DNA of 64,000 nucleotides from Bradyrhizobium sp. 195 (GTDB lineage: Bacteria; Pseudomonadota; Alphaproteobacteria; Rhizobiales; Xanthobacteraceae), in assembly GCF_023101665.1 (NCBI RefSeq), contig NZ_CP082161.1:1984001-2048000 (forward strand). The letters run 5' to 3'. Made by a program: the position numbers and the translations under genes. Below the pieces are notes generated by a model. It was given only the letters and a program-made list of their open reading frames with translations, ran no database searches and was not told the origin of the DNA. Below, piece after piece: positions 25,756 to 35,024 of this stretch. How positions within the stretch are numbered: position 1 is the first letter of the stretch; each line of letters begins with the position of its first letter.

Positions 25756-26655
25756 CTACTCCTTTACCGCGCCCGTCAGCGAGGACACGTAGTAGTCAAC
25801 AAACAGCGAGTAGAAGATCGCAACCGGCAGGGAGCCCAGCAGCGATCCCGCCATCAGCGCGCCCCACTGGTAGACGTCGCCGGTGACGAGCTCGGTCAGG
25901 ATCGCGACCGGCACGGTCTTGTTGGCGCCGCTCTGGATGAAGGCGAGCGCATAGATGAACTCGTTCCAGGACAGCGTGAAGGAGAAGATGCCGGCCGAGA
26001 TCAGCCCGGGCACCGCGAGCGGCAGCGTGATCCGGCGCAGGATCTGCAGGCGTGTCGCGCCGTCGACCAGCGCGCATTCCTCGAGCTCGTAGGGGATCGA
26101 CTTGAAATAGCCGATCAGGAGCCAGGTGCAGAACGGAACCAGGAAGGTCGGATAGACCAGGATCAGGGCAAGCGGCGAATCGAACAGGCCGAACTGCACC
26201 ACGACGGTGGCGAGCGGGATGAACAGGATCGACGGCGGCACGAGATAGGCAAGATAGATGCCGAGGCCCACATAGGGGCTGCCGCGGAAGCGCAGGCGTT
26301 CGATGGCATAGGCGGCGAGCGTCGACGCGATCAAGGACAGCGTGGTCGAGCCGATCGCGACCAGCATCGTCGTCTTCAGCCAGCGCGGATAGGCGGTGTC
26401 GAACAACAGGTGCTTGATGTGGGCGAGCGTCGGCGAGGAGATCCAGAACGGGTTGTGATCCTTGTAGTTCATCAGCTCGGCGTTCGGCTTGAACGAGGTG
26501 ATCGCCATCCAGTAGAACGGAAACAGCAGGATCAGCACGAAGCAGCCGAGCGGCAAATAGATCATCATCAGCCGCCGCAGCCCGGAATCCCAGGCCATGG
26601 TGTCGGGTGCGGCCTTGGCGTCCGCGACGCCTTGTTGCGCGACGGTGTCAGTCAT
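25756..26655 (-). CDS. Sugar-type ABC transporter permease (MalG family)
   Basis: The 299-residue permease has six membrane helices and the binding-protein-dependent transport motif near the C-terminal half (YFKSIPYELEECALVDGATR), i.e. EAA-type YELEECALVDG. The N-terminus is a hydrophilic leader, followed by YLPLGCFVLILLFPFYWMAI. It overlaps the partner permease by eight bases. It belongs to the CUT1 family for oligosaccharides, polyols or glycerol-phosphate; the substrate is unknown. No ATPase gene follows. Confidence 0.9.
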   Translation of the reverse strand: MTDTVAQQGVADAKAAPDTMAWDSGLRRLMMIYLPLGCFVLILLFPFYWMAITSFKPNAELMNYKDHNPFWISSPTLAHIKHLLFDTAYPRWLKTTMLVAIGSTTLSLIASTLAAYAIERLRFRGSPYVGLGIYLAYLVPPSILFIPLATVVVQFGLFDSPLALILVYPTFLVPFCTWLLIGYFKSIPYELEECALVDGATRLQILRRITLPLAVPGLISAGIFSFTLSWNEFIYALAFIQSGANKTVPVAILTELVTGDVYQWGALMAGSLLGSLPVAIFYSLFVDYYVSSLTGAVKE

Positions 26656-27604
26656 TGGCCTCTCCCTGCTGCCATTTGCGGCGTGCCAGGCCGAAATAAG
26701 AGAACAGCGTCGCGAACACCAGGAACGGGATCATCGACACCGCGATCGCCGCACCTTCGCCGAGCTCGCCGCCGGCGATGCCGCGCTGGAACGCCAGCGT
26801 CGCCAGCAGATGGGTCGAGTTGACGGGCCCGCCGCGGGTGATGGCGTAGACCAGCTGGAAGTCGGTGAAGGTGAAGATGATCGAGAAGGTCATGACGATG
26901 GCGAGGATCGGCATCATCATCGGGAAGGTGATGTAGCGGAAGCGTTGCCAGGCGCTGGCCCCGTCCAGCATCGCGGCCTCGTAAAGCGAGGGCGAGATGG
27001 TCTGCAGGCCCGCCAGCAGCGAGATCGCGACGAAGGGAATGCCGCGCCAGATGTTGGCGGCGATCAGCGAGAAGCGCGCCGGCCATGGCGAGCCGAGGAA
27101 GTCGATGTTGCTCGATCGCCAATGCAGCACGTCGACGAGGAGATAGGAGATGATCGAGAACTGCGGATCGTAGATCCACCAGAACGCCAGTGCCGAGAGC
27201 ACGGTCGGCACGATCCAGGGCAGCAGGATGATCGCCCGCAGGATGCTCTTGAACGGAAAATGGTTGTTGAGCAGCAGCGCGAGCCAGAAGCCGAGCGCGA
27301 ACTTCCCGAAGGTCGCGATCCCCGTATAGACCACGCTGTAGAACACCGCGTTCCACCACAGGGGATCGGTGAGCAGATACTGGAAGTTCTCGAAGCCAAC
27401 GAAGATGCCGCGCCGGCCTATCGTGGTGTCGGTGAAGGCGAGCCAGACGCCGAGGCCCAGCGGATAGGTGAGGAACACCGACAGCAGCCCGATCGCGGGC
27501 GCCAGGCACATCACGATGAGGAACGGCTTGTAGTCGAACAGTCGCACCAGCCAGGACGGCTGCCGCTGCGCCAGTGCGGGGGAGGATAGGGTGGTCACGG
27601 ACAT
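26648..27604 (-). CDS. Sugar-type ABC transporter permease (MalF family)
   Basis: The 318-residue permease partners the MalG-type protein. It has six helices, with the EAA loop near residues 210-230 (TISPSLYEAAMLDGASAWQR). It begins with a helix at FLIVMCLAPAIGLLSVFLTY. It lies between the solute-binding protein gene (separated by a palindromic repeat) and the second permease (overlapping). The assignment to CUT1 sugar importers is firm; the substrate is not. Confidence 0.9.
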   Translation of the reverse strand: MSVTTLSSPALAQRQPSWLVRLFDYKPFLIVMCLAPAIGLLSVFLTYPLGLGVWLAFTDTTIGRRGIFVGFENFQYLLTDPLWWNAVFYSVVYTGIATFGKFALGFWLALLLNNHFPFKSILRAIILLPWIVPTVLSALAFWWIYDPQFSIISYLLVDVLHWRSSNIDFLGSPWPARFSLIAANIWRGIPFVAISLLAGLQTISPSLYEAAMLDGASAWQRFRYITFPMMMPILAIVMTFSIIFTFTDFQLVYAITRGGPVNSTHLLATLAFQRGIAGGELGEGAAIAVSMIPFLVFATLFSYFGLARRKWQQGEAND

Positions 27605-27639
27605 TAGTGTGTTGTCCTGCTTCTAGGAAGTTACTCCAC

Positions 27640-27726
27640 CGTCATTGCGAGGAGCTCTTGCGACGAAGCAATCCAGACTGCATCCGCGGAGGGATTCTGG
27701 ATTGCTTCGCTTCGCTCGCAATGACG
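27640..27726. repeat. Long palindromic repeat inside ABC transporter operon
   Basis: Outer arms CGTCATTGCGAG and CTCGCAATGACG plus inner arms GAAGCAATCCAGA and TCTGGATTGCTTC form a stem of about 30 bp. It lies in the 126-base gap between the solute-binding-protein gene and the first permease. It may reduce downstream transcription, giving more binding protein than permease. Confidence 0.8.
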
Positions 27727-27730
27727 ACCC

Positions 27731-29071
27731 TTACCGCTGCCGCCGGAAGTACCGCTTGCAGCGCTGCTCGGCTTCGGCGGCGGCGGCTTCCGGCGTGGCC
27801 GCGCCGGTCGCAACGGACGCGCACATCTGAATCAGCACGTAGTCGGCGCTGACGGCTCCGGTCGCCGTCGAGATCGGCCCTTTGTAGCCGTCATAGTAAG
27901 TGCTGTTCATCGTGTTCTTGAACAGCTTCACCTTGGGATCCTGCGACCACACGGCGGCCTCGGCATAAGCGGCCAGCGGCTGGGACCAGTAACCGGAATT
28001 GGCGTTGAGCCACGGCTCGTACTGGTCCTTCTCCAGCATGTATTGCAGGAAGGCCTTCGCGGCGTTCGGATACGGGCTGTGCTTGAACACCATGGCGTTC
28101 AGCGTCAGGCCGGCCATCGGAGAGACCTTGGCGAGGCCCTTGGGCAGCAATTGATGCTCGCTGTCCTCGGCGATCGCCTTGGTCGCGGGATCGTTCTTCA
28201 GCGAGAAGTACAGTGAGACGCCGTTGGCGGTGAGGGAGATCTCCTGCGAGGAATAGGCGCGGTTGTTGCTGACGTCGTTCCACGATGGCGTGCCGGCGAT
28301 GAAGGTCGGGTAGAGCTCCTTGACCCAGTTCAGCGCGGCGATCGTCTCCTTGCTGTTGATGACCACATTGCCTTCCTCGTCGAGCAATGCAGCGTTGTGT
28401 GACCACAGCGCCCAGTTGGCGAAGCCGTTGCCGTCGCCCTTGGCGTTGCCGAGCGCGAAGCCGGCTGGCTTGCCGGCCTTGTGCAGCTTGCGGCAGAGGT
28501 CGAGCACGCCGGCATGATCCTCCGGTACCTTGTCGAAGCCGACCGATTGCAGGATCGACTTGCGGTAGATCAGAGGACCTGCGGTGGCGCCGAACGGCAG
28601 GCCGATCCAGGACTGGCTCTTGCTCTTCTTGCCGTATTTCTGCGCCAGCGGCAGCCAGCCTCCATACTTCTTGCCGAGATAGTCGGCGACGTCGGTCAGC
28701 TCGATCAGCTTGTCGACGTAGATGTGGGGGGCGTCGGAGAAGCCGATGATGATGTCGGGGCCCGCGCCGGAGTTCGAGGTGACCGCGGTCTGCTGGTTGA
28801 TGTCCTCCCAGCCGACGAAGTCGACCTTGACCTCGACCCCGGTCTCCTTGCTGAACTTTGCTGCATTTGCGCGGAACACGTCCTCGTCGGCCTGAACGAA
28901 GCGCACCGGGCGCAGCATGCGCAAGGACGCGCCCTTCTCGATCTCGCGTTTGGGCGCCGCCACGTCGGCGGCTTTGATGTTGGATGTTTGCGCTGCAGCA
29001 CCGGTGGCGGCGAACGTTGCAGCGGATAGGCCCAGCGCCAAGGCATCACGACGTGTGATGTCGTTCCTCAT
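27731..29071 (-). CDS. Extracellular solute-binding protein, family 1 (Tat-type signal)
   Basis: The 446-residue periplasmic binding protein has a twin-arginine signal (ITRRDALALGLSAATFAATG...AAA). The family 1 fold is visible in KFSKETGVEVKVDFVGWEDI, AGPDIIIGFSDAPHIYVDKL and SPYPNAAKAFLQYMLEKDQY. It captures a sugar, polyol or similar solute for the two permeases downstream. A Tat signal is unusual for this class but common in Bradyrhizobium. A 2-hydroxyacid dehydrogenase gene lies 85 bases upstream in the same direction. Confidence 0.9.
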   Translation of the reverse strand: MRNDITRRDALALGLSAATFAATGAAAQTSNIKAADVAAPKREIEKGASLRMLRPVRFVQADEDVFRANAAKFSKETGVEVKVDFVGWEDINQQTAVTSNSGAGPDIIIGFSDAPHIYVDKLIELTDVADYLGKKYGGWLPLAQKYGKKSKSQSWIGLPFGATAGPLIYRKSILQSVGFDKVPEDHAGVLDLCRKLHKAGKPAGFALGNAKGDGNGFANWALWSHNAALLDEEGNVVINSKETIAALNWVKELYPTFIAGTPSWNDVSNNRAYSSQEISLTANGVSLYFSLKNDPATKAIAEDSEHQLLPKGLAKVSPMAGLTLNAMVFKHSPYPNAAKAFLQYMLEKDQYEPWLNANSGYWSQPLAAYAEAAVWSQDPKVKLFKNTMNSTYYDGYKGPISTATGAVSADYVLIQMCASVATGAATPEAAAAEAEQRCKRYFRRQR

Positions 29072-29156
29072 CAGTACCTCCCTATATATGTTCCCTTCCC
29101 GGCGTTGATCGCCGGTGAAGGGTCGTTTCGGTCGTTGGCGCCTTTGCGCCGGCCGC

Positions 29157-30200
29157 CTAGCTGTTCGGCCCGCGATCCATGCTGACGGGTTGCCAGCGAC
29201 GGAGCGCGGTGTCTTGCAGCACCGACGGATTGACGCAGCTTACCGGCCACATGCCCTGCAGCACCAGTGACAATTCGTAGCCCACCCGGCGCTTGCGCGC
29301 TTCGTCAAACCGTGCCGAGGCCGACGCGACATGGGCGGTCAGGGTCACGTTCTCCATGCGGAGCAGGGGATTGTTGTGCGAGGGCGGTTCCTTCTCCAGC
29401 ACGTCGAGCGCGGCGTGCGCGATCCAGCCTTCCTGCAGCGCCTTGATCAGGCTCTCCTCGTCCACGGTGGCGCCGCGTCCGGTGTTGACGAAGATCGAGC
29501 CCTTCTTCATCTGCCGAAAGTGCTTCTCGGTCAGCATGTGATGGACCTCGGGCCTTGCCGGGGCATGCATCGAGACGAAGTCGGATTGCGACAGCACCTC
29601 GTTCAGCGTCGCCGGGATCACGCCGTGGTCGTACATCAGCGTTTCCTGGATGAAGGGATCGTAGGCCATCATGCGCAGGCCGAACGGCGCCGCGCGCTTC
29701 GCAACTGCACGCGCGACGCGGCCGAACGAGACGAAGCCGAGCGTCTGGCCCATCAGCCTCGGAACCTTGAGCAGCGCCGGCCGGCCCTCGGCCCAGCGGC
29801 CGTCGCGCACCATGCGGTCCTGCTCGACCAGGCGGCGGAAGCCGGCGAGCAGCAGCATCATGGCGTGATCGGCGACCTCCTCGATGAAGGTGTCGGGGAT
29901 GTTGGTGACGGGAATGCCGCGCGCCGTGGCGGCCTTGACGTCGACGCTGTCGACGCCGACCGAGCCGAGCGTGATGACCTTGCAGGTCTCCAAGCTGTCG
30001 ATGATGGTCTTGGTGATGGGGATACCCTTGGCATAGATCGCATCGGCATTCTTCGCGGCGGCAATGAACCCGGCTTCGTCAGCGGGCGCCTCGACGATTT
30101 CGGCATCGATCGGATCGAGCGCCTCGCGCTCGAAGGAATAGTCGCTGCCCGCGACCGTGAAGCTCGCGCCCTTCGGCGTCACCACCCTGTATTTCGGCAT
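29157..30200 (-). CDS. D-2-hydroxyacid dehydrogenase (PGDH/CtBP-like)
   Basis: The protein has 347 residues from the ATG at 30200 (MPKYRVVTPKGASF), preceded by GGGAGC. The catalytic set of the family is present: Arg in NTGRGATVDEE, Glu in VLEKEPP and His in LTAHVAS. The NAD-binding turn reads GFVSFGRVARAV; the first glycine of the usual GxGxxG is Ser. It oxidises or reduces a 2-hydroxy/2-oxo acid with NAD(P). It is first in a run with the ABC transporter genes, so its substrate may be the imported solute or a product of it. Confidence 0.85.
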   Translation of the reverse strand: MPKYRVVTPKGASFTVAGSDYSFEREALDPIDAEIVEAPADEAGFIAAAKNADAIYAKGIPITKTIIDSLETCKVITLGSVGVDSVDVKAATARGIPVTNIPDTFIEEVADHAMMLLLAGFRRLVEQDRMVRDGRWAEGRPALLKVPRLMGQTLGFVSFGRVARAVAKRAAPFGLRMMAYDPFIQETLMYDHGVIPATLNEVLSQSDFVSMHAPARPEVHHMLTEKHFRQMKKGSIFVNTGRGATVDEESLIKALQEGWIAHAALDVLEKEPPSHNNPLLRMENVTLTAHVASASARFDEARKRRVGYELSLVLQGMWPVSCVNPSVLQDTALRRWQPVSMDRGPNS

Positions 30201-30453
30201 TTTCTGCTCCCGATTTTGGTTTCTTGTTGTGACCCGCCTTCGTGGCCGGTCTATGCGTCTTTTACGCGAAATCGATGCTGTCACGTACAATCGCCGGTTG
30301 TCGAGATGGCCATAAGTTGCCGGTTTCCGCGGTTGCGTCCGGGCTTCTACGGAGGCGTGTAAGTAACTTGCTAAGGGGTCGCCCACTACACGTTGATTCG
30401 ATTTTGATCGATCTGGTCGCGTGCCCGTACCCCATCATTGCCGGAGCCATCCC

Positions 30454-32139
30454 GTGAAGTTGAGCAATCTGAAGATCGCCCCCAAGCTCGGCATTCTTGT
30501 CGGCGTCGCCATGCTCGGACTATGCGTCTCCGGCGTGTTGGCAGCGTACTTGATGCAACGGGAATTGCTCGATGCCCGTTTCGAGCAGACCAAAGCCATG
30601 GTCGAAATGTCGCGCAACATGGCGCTGGGTCTGCAAAAGCAGGTCGATGCCGGGCAGCTGACCAAGGATGCGGCCATCGCGGAGTTCGTCCGCCGAGGCA
30701 GTTCGATGACCTATGACAAGGGCTCGGGCTACATCTTCGCCTATACGATGGACGGCGTCGCCGTGCTGACGCCCGACCCGAAGCAGTACGGCAGCAACCG
30801 CCTCGACATCGAAACCAACGGCCGCAAGCTCACGCGTGAACTGCGCGACGGTATCGCCGCGAAGGGCGACGTCACGCTGCGCTACGAGTATTACCGCCCC
30901 GGCGAGAAGGAAGTTACCCGCAAGCTGTCCTACGCTGTGGCGATTCCCGGCTGGAACATGTTCGTTGGCACCGGGGCGTATCTCGACGACCTCGATGCCA
31001 AGCTGGCGCCGGTGGCCTGGCTGCTCGGCCTCTCCCTGCTCGGCATCATGCTCGTGGCCGGGGGCGTAGCTTGGCTGATCGGCCGCAGTATCAGCCGGCC
31101 GCTGGGCCTGCTCGGGACCCGCATGAAGGAGCTCGCCGACGGCAGGCTCGAGGGGGAAATCCCCGGCGTCGGCCGAGGCGACGAGGTCGGCGCGATGGCG
31201 GCGACCGTGCAGATCTTCAAGACCAATGCAGAGAAAATTCGCGAGCTCGAGCAGACCGAGGCAGCGGCGCAGCAGCGCGCCGCGGCGGAACGTCGCAATG
31301 CGATGGAAGAGCTGGCCAACGACTTCGAACGTAGCGTCAACGGCATCGTCCGCACGGTCTCCTCGGCTGCGGCCGGCATGCAGACAACGGCGCAGTCGAT
31401 GACGGCAACCGCCAGTGACGCCTCGTCGCGTGCGGCGACGGTCGGCGCTGCCTCGCAAAAGGCCTCCGGCAATGTCGGCACGGTCGCGGCGGCTGCCGAA
31501 GAGCTGTCGAGCTCGGTTGCGGAAATCTCCCGCCAGGTCACCCGCTCGACCGAAGTGGCGAGCCGCGCCGTCAGCGACGCCGAGCGTACCAACGCCACCG
31601 TGCAGGTGCTCTCGACCGGCGCCGAGAAGATCGGCGAGGTCGTCAAGCTGATCCATTCGATCGCCGCGCAGACCAACCTGCTCGCGCTCAACGCCACCAT
31701 CGAGGCGGCTCGCGCCGGTGAATCCGGCCGCGGTTTCGCGGTCGTTGCCTCCGAGGTCAAGGCGCTCGCCAACCAGACCGCCAAGGCGACCGAGGAAATC
31801 TCCGCGCAGGTCGCGGCAATGCAGACCTCGACCAGCGACGCGGTCACGGCCATCTCCGGCATCACCCAGACGATCGCCGAGATGAGCGAGATCACCGCGG
31901 GCATTTCCGCCTCGATCGAGCAGCAGGGCGAAGCCACCCGCGAGATCGCCCGCAACATCCAATCGGTTGCGGCCGGCTCGAACGAGATCAACTCCAATAT
32001 CGGCAGTGTCACCTCGGCCGCGGAAGCGACCGGCAACGCCGCCACCGACGTGCTCACCAACGCCCGCGAGCTGGACAGCCAGTCCGGCGCGCTGCGCAAC
32101 GCGGTGGACGGCTTCCTCGCCAAGGTGCGCGCGGCGTAA
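30454..32139 (+). CDS. Methyl-accepting chemotaxis protein with Cache sensor
   Basis: A 561-residue chemoreceptor from the GTG at 30454 (GGAG seven bases upstream). The first membrane helix (about 10-32) is followed by a periplasmic single Cache domain (about 33-180; [39 protein letters not shown]), a second helix (about 183-207), HAMP ([20 protein letters not shown]) and the cytoplasmic signalling domain with hairpin tip [20 protein letters not shown] and [15 protein letters not shown]. It senses a small ligand and controls CheA. No other che genes are nearby, so it is an orphan receptor. Confidence 0.93.
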   Translation: MKLSNLKIAPKLGILVGVAMLGLCVSGVLAAYLMQRELLDARFEQTKAMVEMSRNMALGLQKQVDAGQLTKDAAIAEFVRRGSSMTYDKGSGYIFAYTMDGVAVLTPDPKQYGSNRLDIETNGRKLTRELRDGIAAKGDVTLRYEYYRPGEKEVTRKLSYAVAIPGWNMFVGTGAYLDDLDAKLAPVAWLLGLSLLGIMLVAGGVAWLIGRSISRPLGLLGTRMKELADGRLEGEIPGVGRGDEVGAMAATVQIFKTNAEKIRELEQTEAAAQQRAAAERRNAMEELANDFERSVNGIVRTVSSAAAGMQTTAQSMTATASDASSRAATVGAASQKASGNVGTVAAAAEELSSSVAEISRQVTRSTEVASRAVSDAERTNATVQVLSTGAEKIGEVVKLIHSIAAQTNLLALNATIEAARAGESGRGFAVVASEVKALANQTAKATEEISAQVAAMQTSTSDAVTAISGITQTIAEMSEITAGISASIEQQGEATREIARNIQSVAAGSNEINSNIGSVTSAAEATGNAATDVLTNARELDSQSGALRNAVDGFLAKVRAA

Positions 32140-32160
32140 GTTCTTGCACCCAATTCGTAG

Positions 32161-32197
32161 GGTGGGCAAAGACGCGAAGCGTCGTGCCCACCTTTTT
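32161..32197 (+). terminator. Rho-independent terminator after chemoreceptor
   Basis: Arms GGTGGGCA (32161-32168) and TGCCCACC (32185-32192), with an inner GACGC/GCGTC stem, followed by TTTTT at 32193-32197. The arms belong to the GTAGGGTGGGCAAAG repeat family seen at 46050 and 63686. Confidence 0.8.
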
Positions 32198-32213
32198 CTT
32201 GTTGAGTTCGGCA

Positions 32214-32291
32214 GTCATTCCGGGGCGATGCGAAGCATCGAACCCGGAATCTCGAGATTCCGGGTTCGCGCTGCGCGCGCCCCGGAATGAC
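32214..32291. repeat. Palindromic repeat (CCGGGG...CCGGAATGAC family)
   Basis: Arms GTCATTCCGGGGCG and CGCCCCGGAATGAC-like sequence with an inner GAACCCGGAATCTCGAGATTCCGGGTTC palindrome form a clover-like structure. It lies between the chemoreceptor and the convergent TctC-type gene. Confidence 0.8.
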
Positions 32292-32296
32292 GGACT

Positions 32297-33274
32297 TCAC
32301 TGCTTCTCGATCTTCGCGTTGGTGATCAGCTTCTCCCACAGCACCAGCTGCTCGTTGACGAACGTGCCGAGCTGCTCCGGCGTGCCCGAAAACGCGTCCA
32401 TGCCGAGCGTGGCGAGCTGGGCCTTGATCTCGGGCTTCTCGACGATCTTCCTGATCTCAGTATTGAGCCGCGTCACGATCTCCTTGGGCAGGCCGGCCGG
32501 GCCGAAATAGCCCTGCCACGACGAGATGTCGAAATCAGGCACGCCGGCCTCCTGCATCGAGGGCAGGTTCGGCACCAGCGGCGAGCGCTCCTTGGTGGTG
32601 ACGGCGAGCGCGCGCAGCGCGTTGCCCTGGACATGCGGCAGGCCGGTCAGGATGTCCACGAACATCATCGAGACGCGGCCGCCCATGACGTCGTTGAGCG
32701 CCGGCGGCGAGCTCTTGTAGGGCACGTGCAGCAGGTCGAGCCCGGCATTGTGCGCAAAGGTCGCACCCGAGACGATCGCGGAGGACGATCCCGAGGCGTA
32801 GCTCAGCTTGCCGGGATTGGCCTTGCCATAGGCGACGAGCTCGCCGACGGTCTTGGCCGGCACCTCGGGATTGACCACCAGCATGAAGGGCAAATCGCCC
32901 GTGCGCGCGATCGGCGTGAAATCCTTGACCGGATCGTAAGTGAGGCTCTTGAGCAGATAGGGATTGGCTGAATGCGTGGTGTTGGTGGTCACCAGCAGCG
33001 TGTAGCCGTCAGGCGCGGCCTTCGCGACATAGGTTGCGGCGAGCATGCCGTTGGCACCCGCCTTGTTCTCGATCACGATGCCGACGCCGAGCGCCTGCGA
33101 CAGATGCTGCGAGATCAGCCGCGTCGTGGTGTCGGTGCCGCTGCCGGCCGCGAACGGCAGCACCAGCGTGATGTTGCGGCTGGGATAATTGTCGGCGTGA
33201 GCCGTGGATGCGGCGGCAAGGCACAGCGCGACCGTAGCCGCGGCACGCAGGTTTCGAATCAGCCCTGAAATCAT
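32297..33274 (-). CDS. Bug/TctC family tripartite-type substrate-binding protein
   Basis: The protein has 325 residues from the ATG at 33274, with a Sec signal (about 1-27, ending STAHA). Family features are YPSRNITLVLPFAAGSGTDT, VIENKAGANGMLAATYVAKA, DGYTLLVTTNTTHSANPYL and the C-terminal WQGYFGPAGLPKEIV. Bug proteins bind carboxylates or other small organic ligands in the periplasm; many, as here, have no TctA/TctB membrane genes beside them. The ligand is unknown. Confidence 0.9.
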   Translation of the reverse strand: MISGLIRNLRAAATVALCLAAASTAHADNYPSRNITLVLPFAAGSGTDTTTRLISQHLSQALGVGIVIENKAGANGMLAATYVAKAAPDGYTLLVTTNTTHSANPYLLKSLTYDPVKDFTPIARTGDLPFMLVVNPEVPAKTVGELVAYGKANPGKLSYASGSSSAIVSGATFAHNAGLDLLHVPYKSSPPALNDVMGGRVSMMFVDILTGLPHVQGNALRALAVTTKERSPLVPNLPSMQEAGVPDFDISSWQGYFGPAGLPKEIVTRLNTEIRKIVEKPEIKAQLATLGMDAFSGTPEQLGTFVNEQLVLWEKLITNAKIEKQ

Positions 33275-33502
33275 CTGAAGACGTTCCCTCTTTTTGGTTG
33301 GCGGGGAACGTAGCGTCTCTGTGTTGAAATCGGAAGACGGGAGTTGCTTGCCCCGGACGCAGCGCAGCGCTTCTTCAGCGGTGCGCTGTAGAGCCGGGGT
33401 CCATACTTGCGGCCAAACCGGGTCCCGGCTCTGCGCAGTGTCACTGCGTGCCGCAGCGCGTCCGTGCCACGGAGAACGCATCGTCCGCCGCGCGGAATTA
33501 CG

Positions 33503-34432
33503 TCACGCCGAACCCTGGCGCGAGGCGATCACGACGCCGGCGAGCACCAGCGCGTAGCCGATCAGGTGGAACGGCTGGAGCATTTCGCCGAGCAGCAGGA
33601 TCGCCATCGCCGAGCCGAACACCGGCACCAGATGGAAGAACGGCGCCGCCCGGTTCGGCCCGATCAGCGCCACGCCGCGGTTGAAGAAGAGATAGGCCAG
33701 CGTCGAGGGAAAGATCAGGATGTAGCCCAGCGTCGCCAGCGTCATCGTATCGAATTGCAGGACGCGGCCGCTTGCCGCTTCCCAGATCGCCGCGGGCAGC
33801 AGCATCGTCGCGCCGCAGCAGGTGGTGAAGGACAGGAAGGACAGCTGATGGACCTTGGGCCGGCGCGGGATGAAGGCGGAGTAGATCCCGAACGCCACCA
33901 GCGAGGAGGCGAACATGATGTCGCCCCTGTTGAAGCTGATGCTCGCCAGCGCGGCGAGATCGCCGCGCAGGATAATGATCAGCACGCCGAGAAGCGAGAT
34001 CGCGATGCCGGCGAACTGCGCGCCCGTCAGCCGCACGCCGAACAGCACCAGCGACCACAGCGCCACGAACAGGGGACCTGCCGACTGGATCAGCAGCGCA
34101 TTCAGCGCTTCCGTGTATTGCATCGCCCAGTACGAGATCGCGTTGTTGAAGGCAAAGCCCACCAGCGACAGGAACAGCATCAGCGGCAGGCTCCTGCGCA
34201 AGGCAGGCCAGTCGCGCTTCAGATGCGGCCAGGCAAACGGCAACAGGATCAGGAACACCCCGAACCAGCGGATCGTGGTCACCGTCAGCGGCGGCACATG
34301 CGCGCCGACATGGCGCGCGAGCACGATGTTGCCGGCCCAGAACAGCGAGCTCAGGCTGAGCAGCAGATAAGGCTGATTGTTGAGCCAACTGGCCGGATTG
34401 GAGGCCTTTGGCGCGGGCGAAGCGATCGTCAT
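33503..34432 (-). CDS. EamA/DMT family transporter (copy 1)
   Basis: The protein has 309 residues from the ATG at 34432 (a GTG at 34474 is possible). It has ten membrane helices in two EamA repeats, with PYLLLSLSSLFWAGNIVLAR at the start and NRGVALIGPNRAAPFFHLVP near the end. It closely resembles the second EamA protein at 35254-36186 along its full length, so the pair arose by duplication. Such proteins usually export amino acids or metabolites; the substrate is unknown. It diverges from the DUF1330 gene. Confidence 0.9.
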   Translation of the reverse strand: MTIASPAPKASNPASWLNNQPYLLLSLSSLFWAGNIVLARHVGAHVPPLTVTTIRWFGVFLILLPFAWPHLKRDWPALRRSLPLMLFLSLVGFAFNNAISYWAMQYTEALNALLIQSAGPLFVALWSLVLFGVRLTGAQFAGIAISLLGVLIIILRGDLAALASISFNRGDIMFASSLVAFGIYSAFIPRRPKVHQLSFLSFTTCCGATMLLPAAIWEAASGRVLQFDTMTLATLGYILIFPSTLAYLFFNRGVALIGPNRAAPFFHLVPVFGSAMAILLLGEMLQPFHLIGYALVLAGVVIASRQGSA

Positions 34433-34525
34433 TGGCGTTGCATGCGAGCTTGCGCCGGATCGGCGCGATGGCACAAGTCACAGCGCCGCAATGCTACAAT
34501 GCAGGCAAACCCTGAGGAGGCGCCT

Positions 34526-34927
34526 TTGGCGGTTAATATGTTGAACATCGCGGGCCTCGAAGGGCTCGAGCAGAACGCACCGGTGGTGATGCTGAACCTG
34601 ATGCGTTTCCACGCGCGCTCGCGTGACGGCGACGGATCCGGATGGGACGCATACTTGCGCTACAGCGCCATCACGGTGCCGATGATCAAGGCGCGGGGCG
34701 GCACTCTGCTCTGGACCGGCGAGGCCAAGGCCATCGCGCTCGGACCGCACGCCGGCAACGACTGGGATTTCGTGGCGCTGGTCTATTATCCGAGCGTCGC
34801 GGCCTTCCTCGACATGATGACCTCGGAAGCCTACGAGACGCAGGCCGACCCGCACCGCGTCAATGGCTGCGCCGAGCATGTGATCATTGCGACCAGCGAG
34901 GCCTACAGCAAGTTCGGAGTCGGCTGA
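34526..34927 (+). CDS. DUF1330 domain protein with likely TTG start
   Basis: From the TTG at 34526 (GAGGAGG five bases upstream) the protein is 133 residues, beginning MAVNMLNIAGLEGLEQNAPV. Starts at ATG 34538 or 34499 are possible, but the ribosome site best supports TTG. DUF1330 features are VVMLNLMRFHARSRDG, YSAITVPMIKARGGTLLWTG, and DFVALVYYPSVAAFLDMMTS: a dimeric alpha-beta barrel fold. The function is unknown. It lies between the two EamA genes. Confidence 0.8.
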   Translation: MAVNMLNIAGLEGLEQNAPVVMLNLMRFHARSRDGDGSGWDAYLRYSAITVPMIKARGGTLLWTGEAKAIALGPHAGNDWDFVALVYYPSVAAFLDMMTSEAYETQADPHRVNGCAEHVIIATSEAYSKFGVG

Positions 34928-34946
34928 CGCCGCGCGGCTCGCGGCC

Positions 34947-34960
34947 TTGATCTTGATCAA
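34947..34960. promoter_or_regulatory. FixK2/FNR-type box upstream of DUF3551 gene
   Basis: TTGATCTTGATCAA is a full consensus TTGA-N6-TCAA site, 19 bases after the DUF1330 stop. Its centre is about 72 bases before the start of the DUF3551 gene, as for a class II activator with a leader of about 30 bases. Confidence 0.75.
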
Positions 34961-35024
34961 GGTCCGTCCACGGCTTGCCAGCAAGGAATCAGGGTGAGCC
35001 TCCTGCGCGCTATCGGAGAATCCC

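Noticed and set aside
33407..34927. 506-residue frame ending in DUF1330
   Set aside because: Residues before the DUF1330 domain are antisense to the EamA gene and have unnatural composition; the ribosome site supports a start at 34526.
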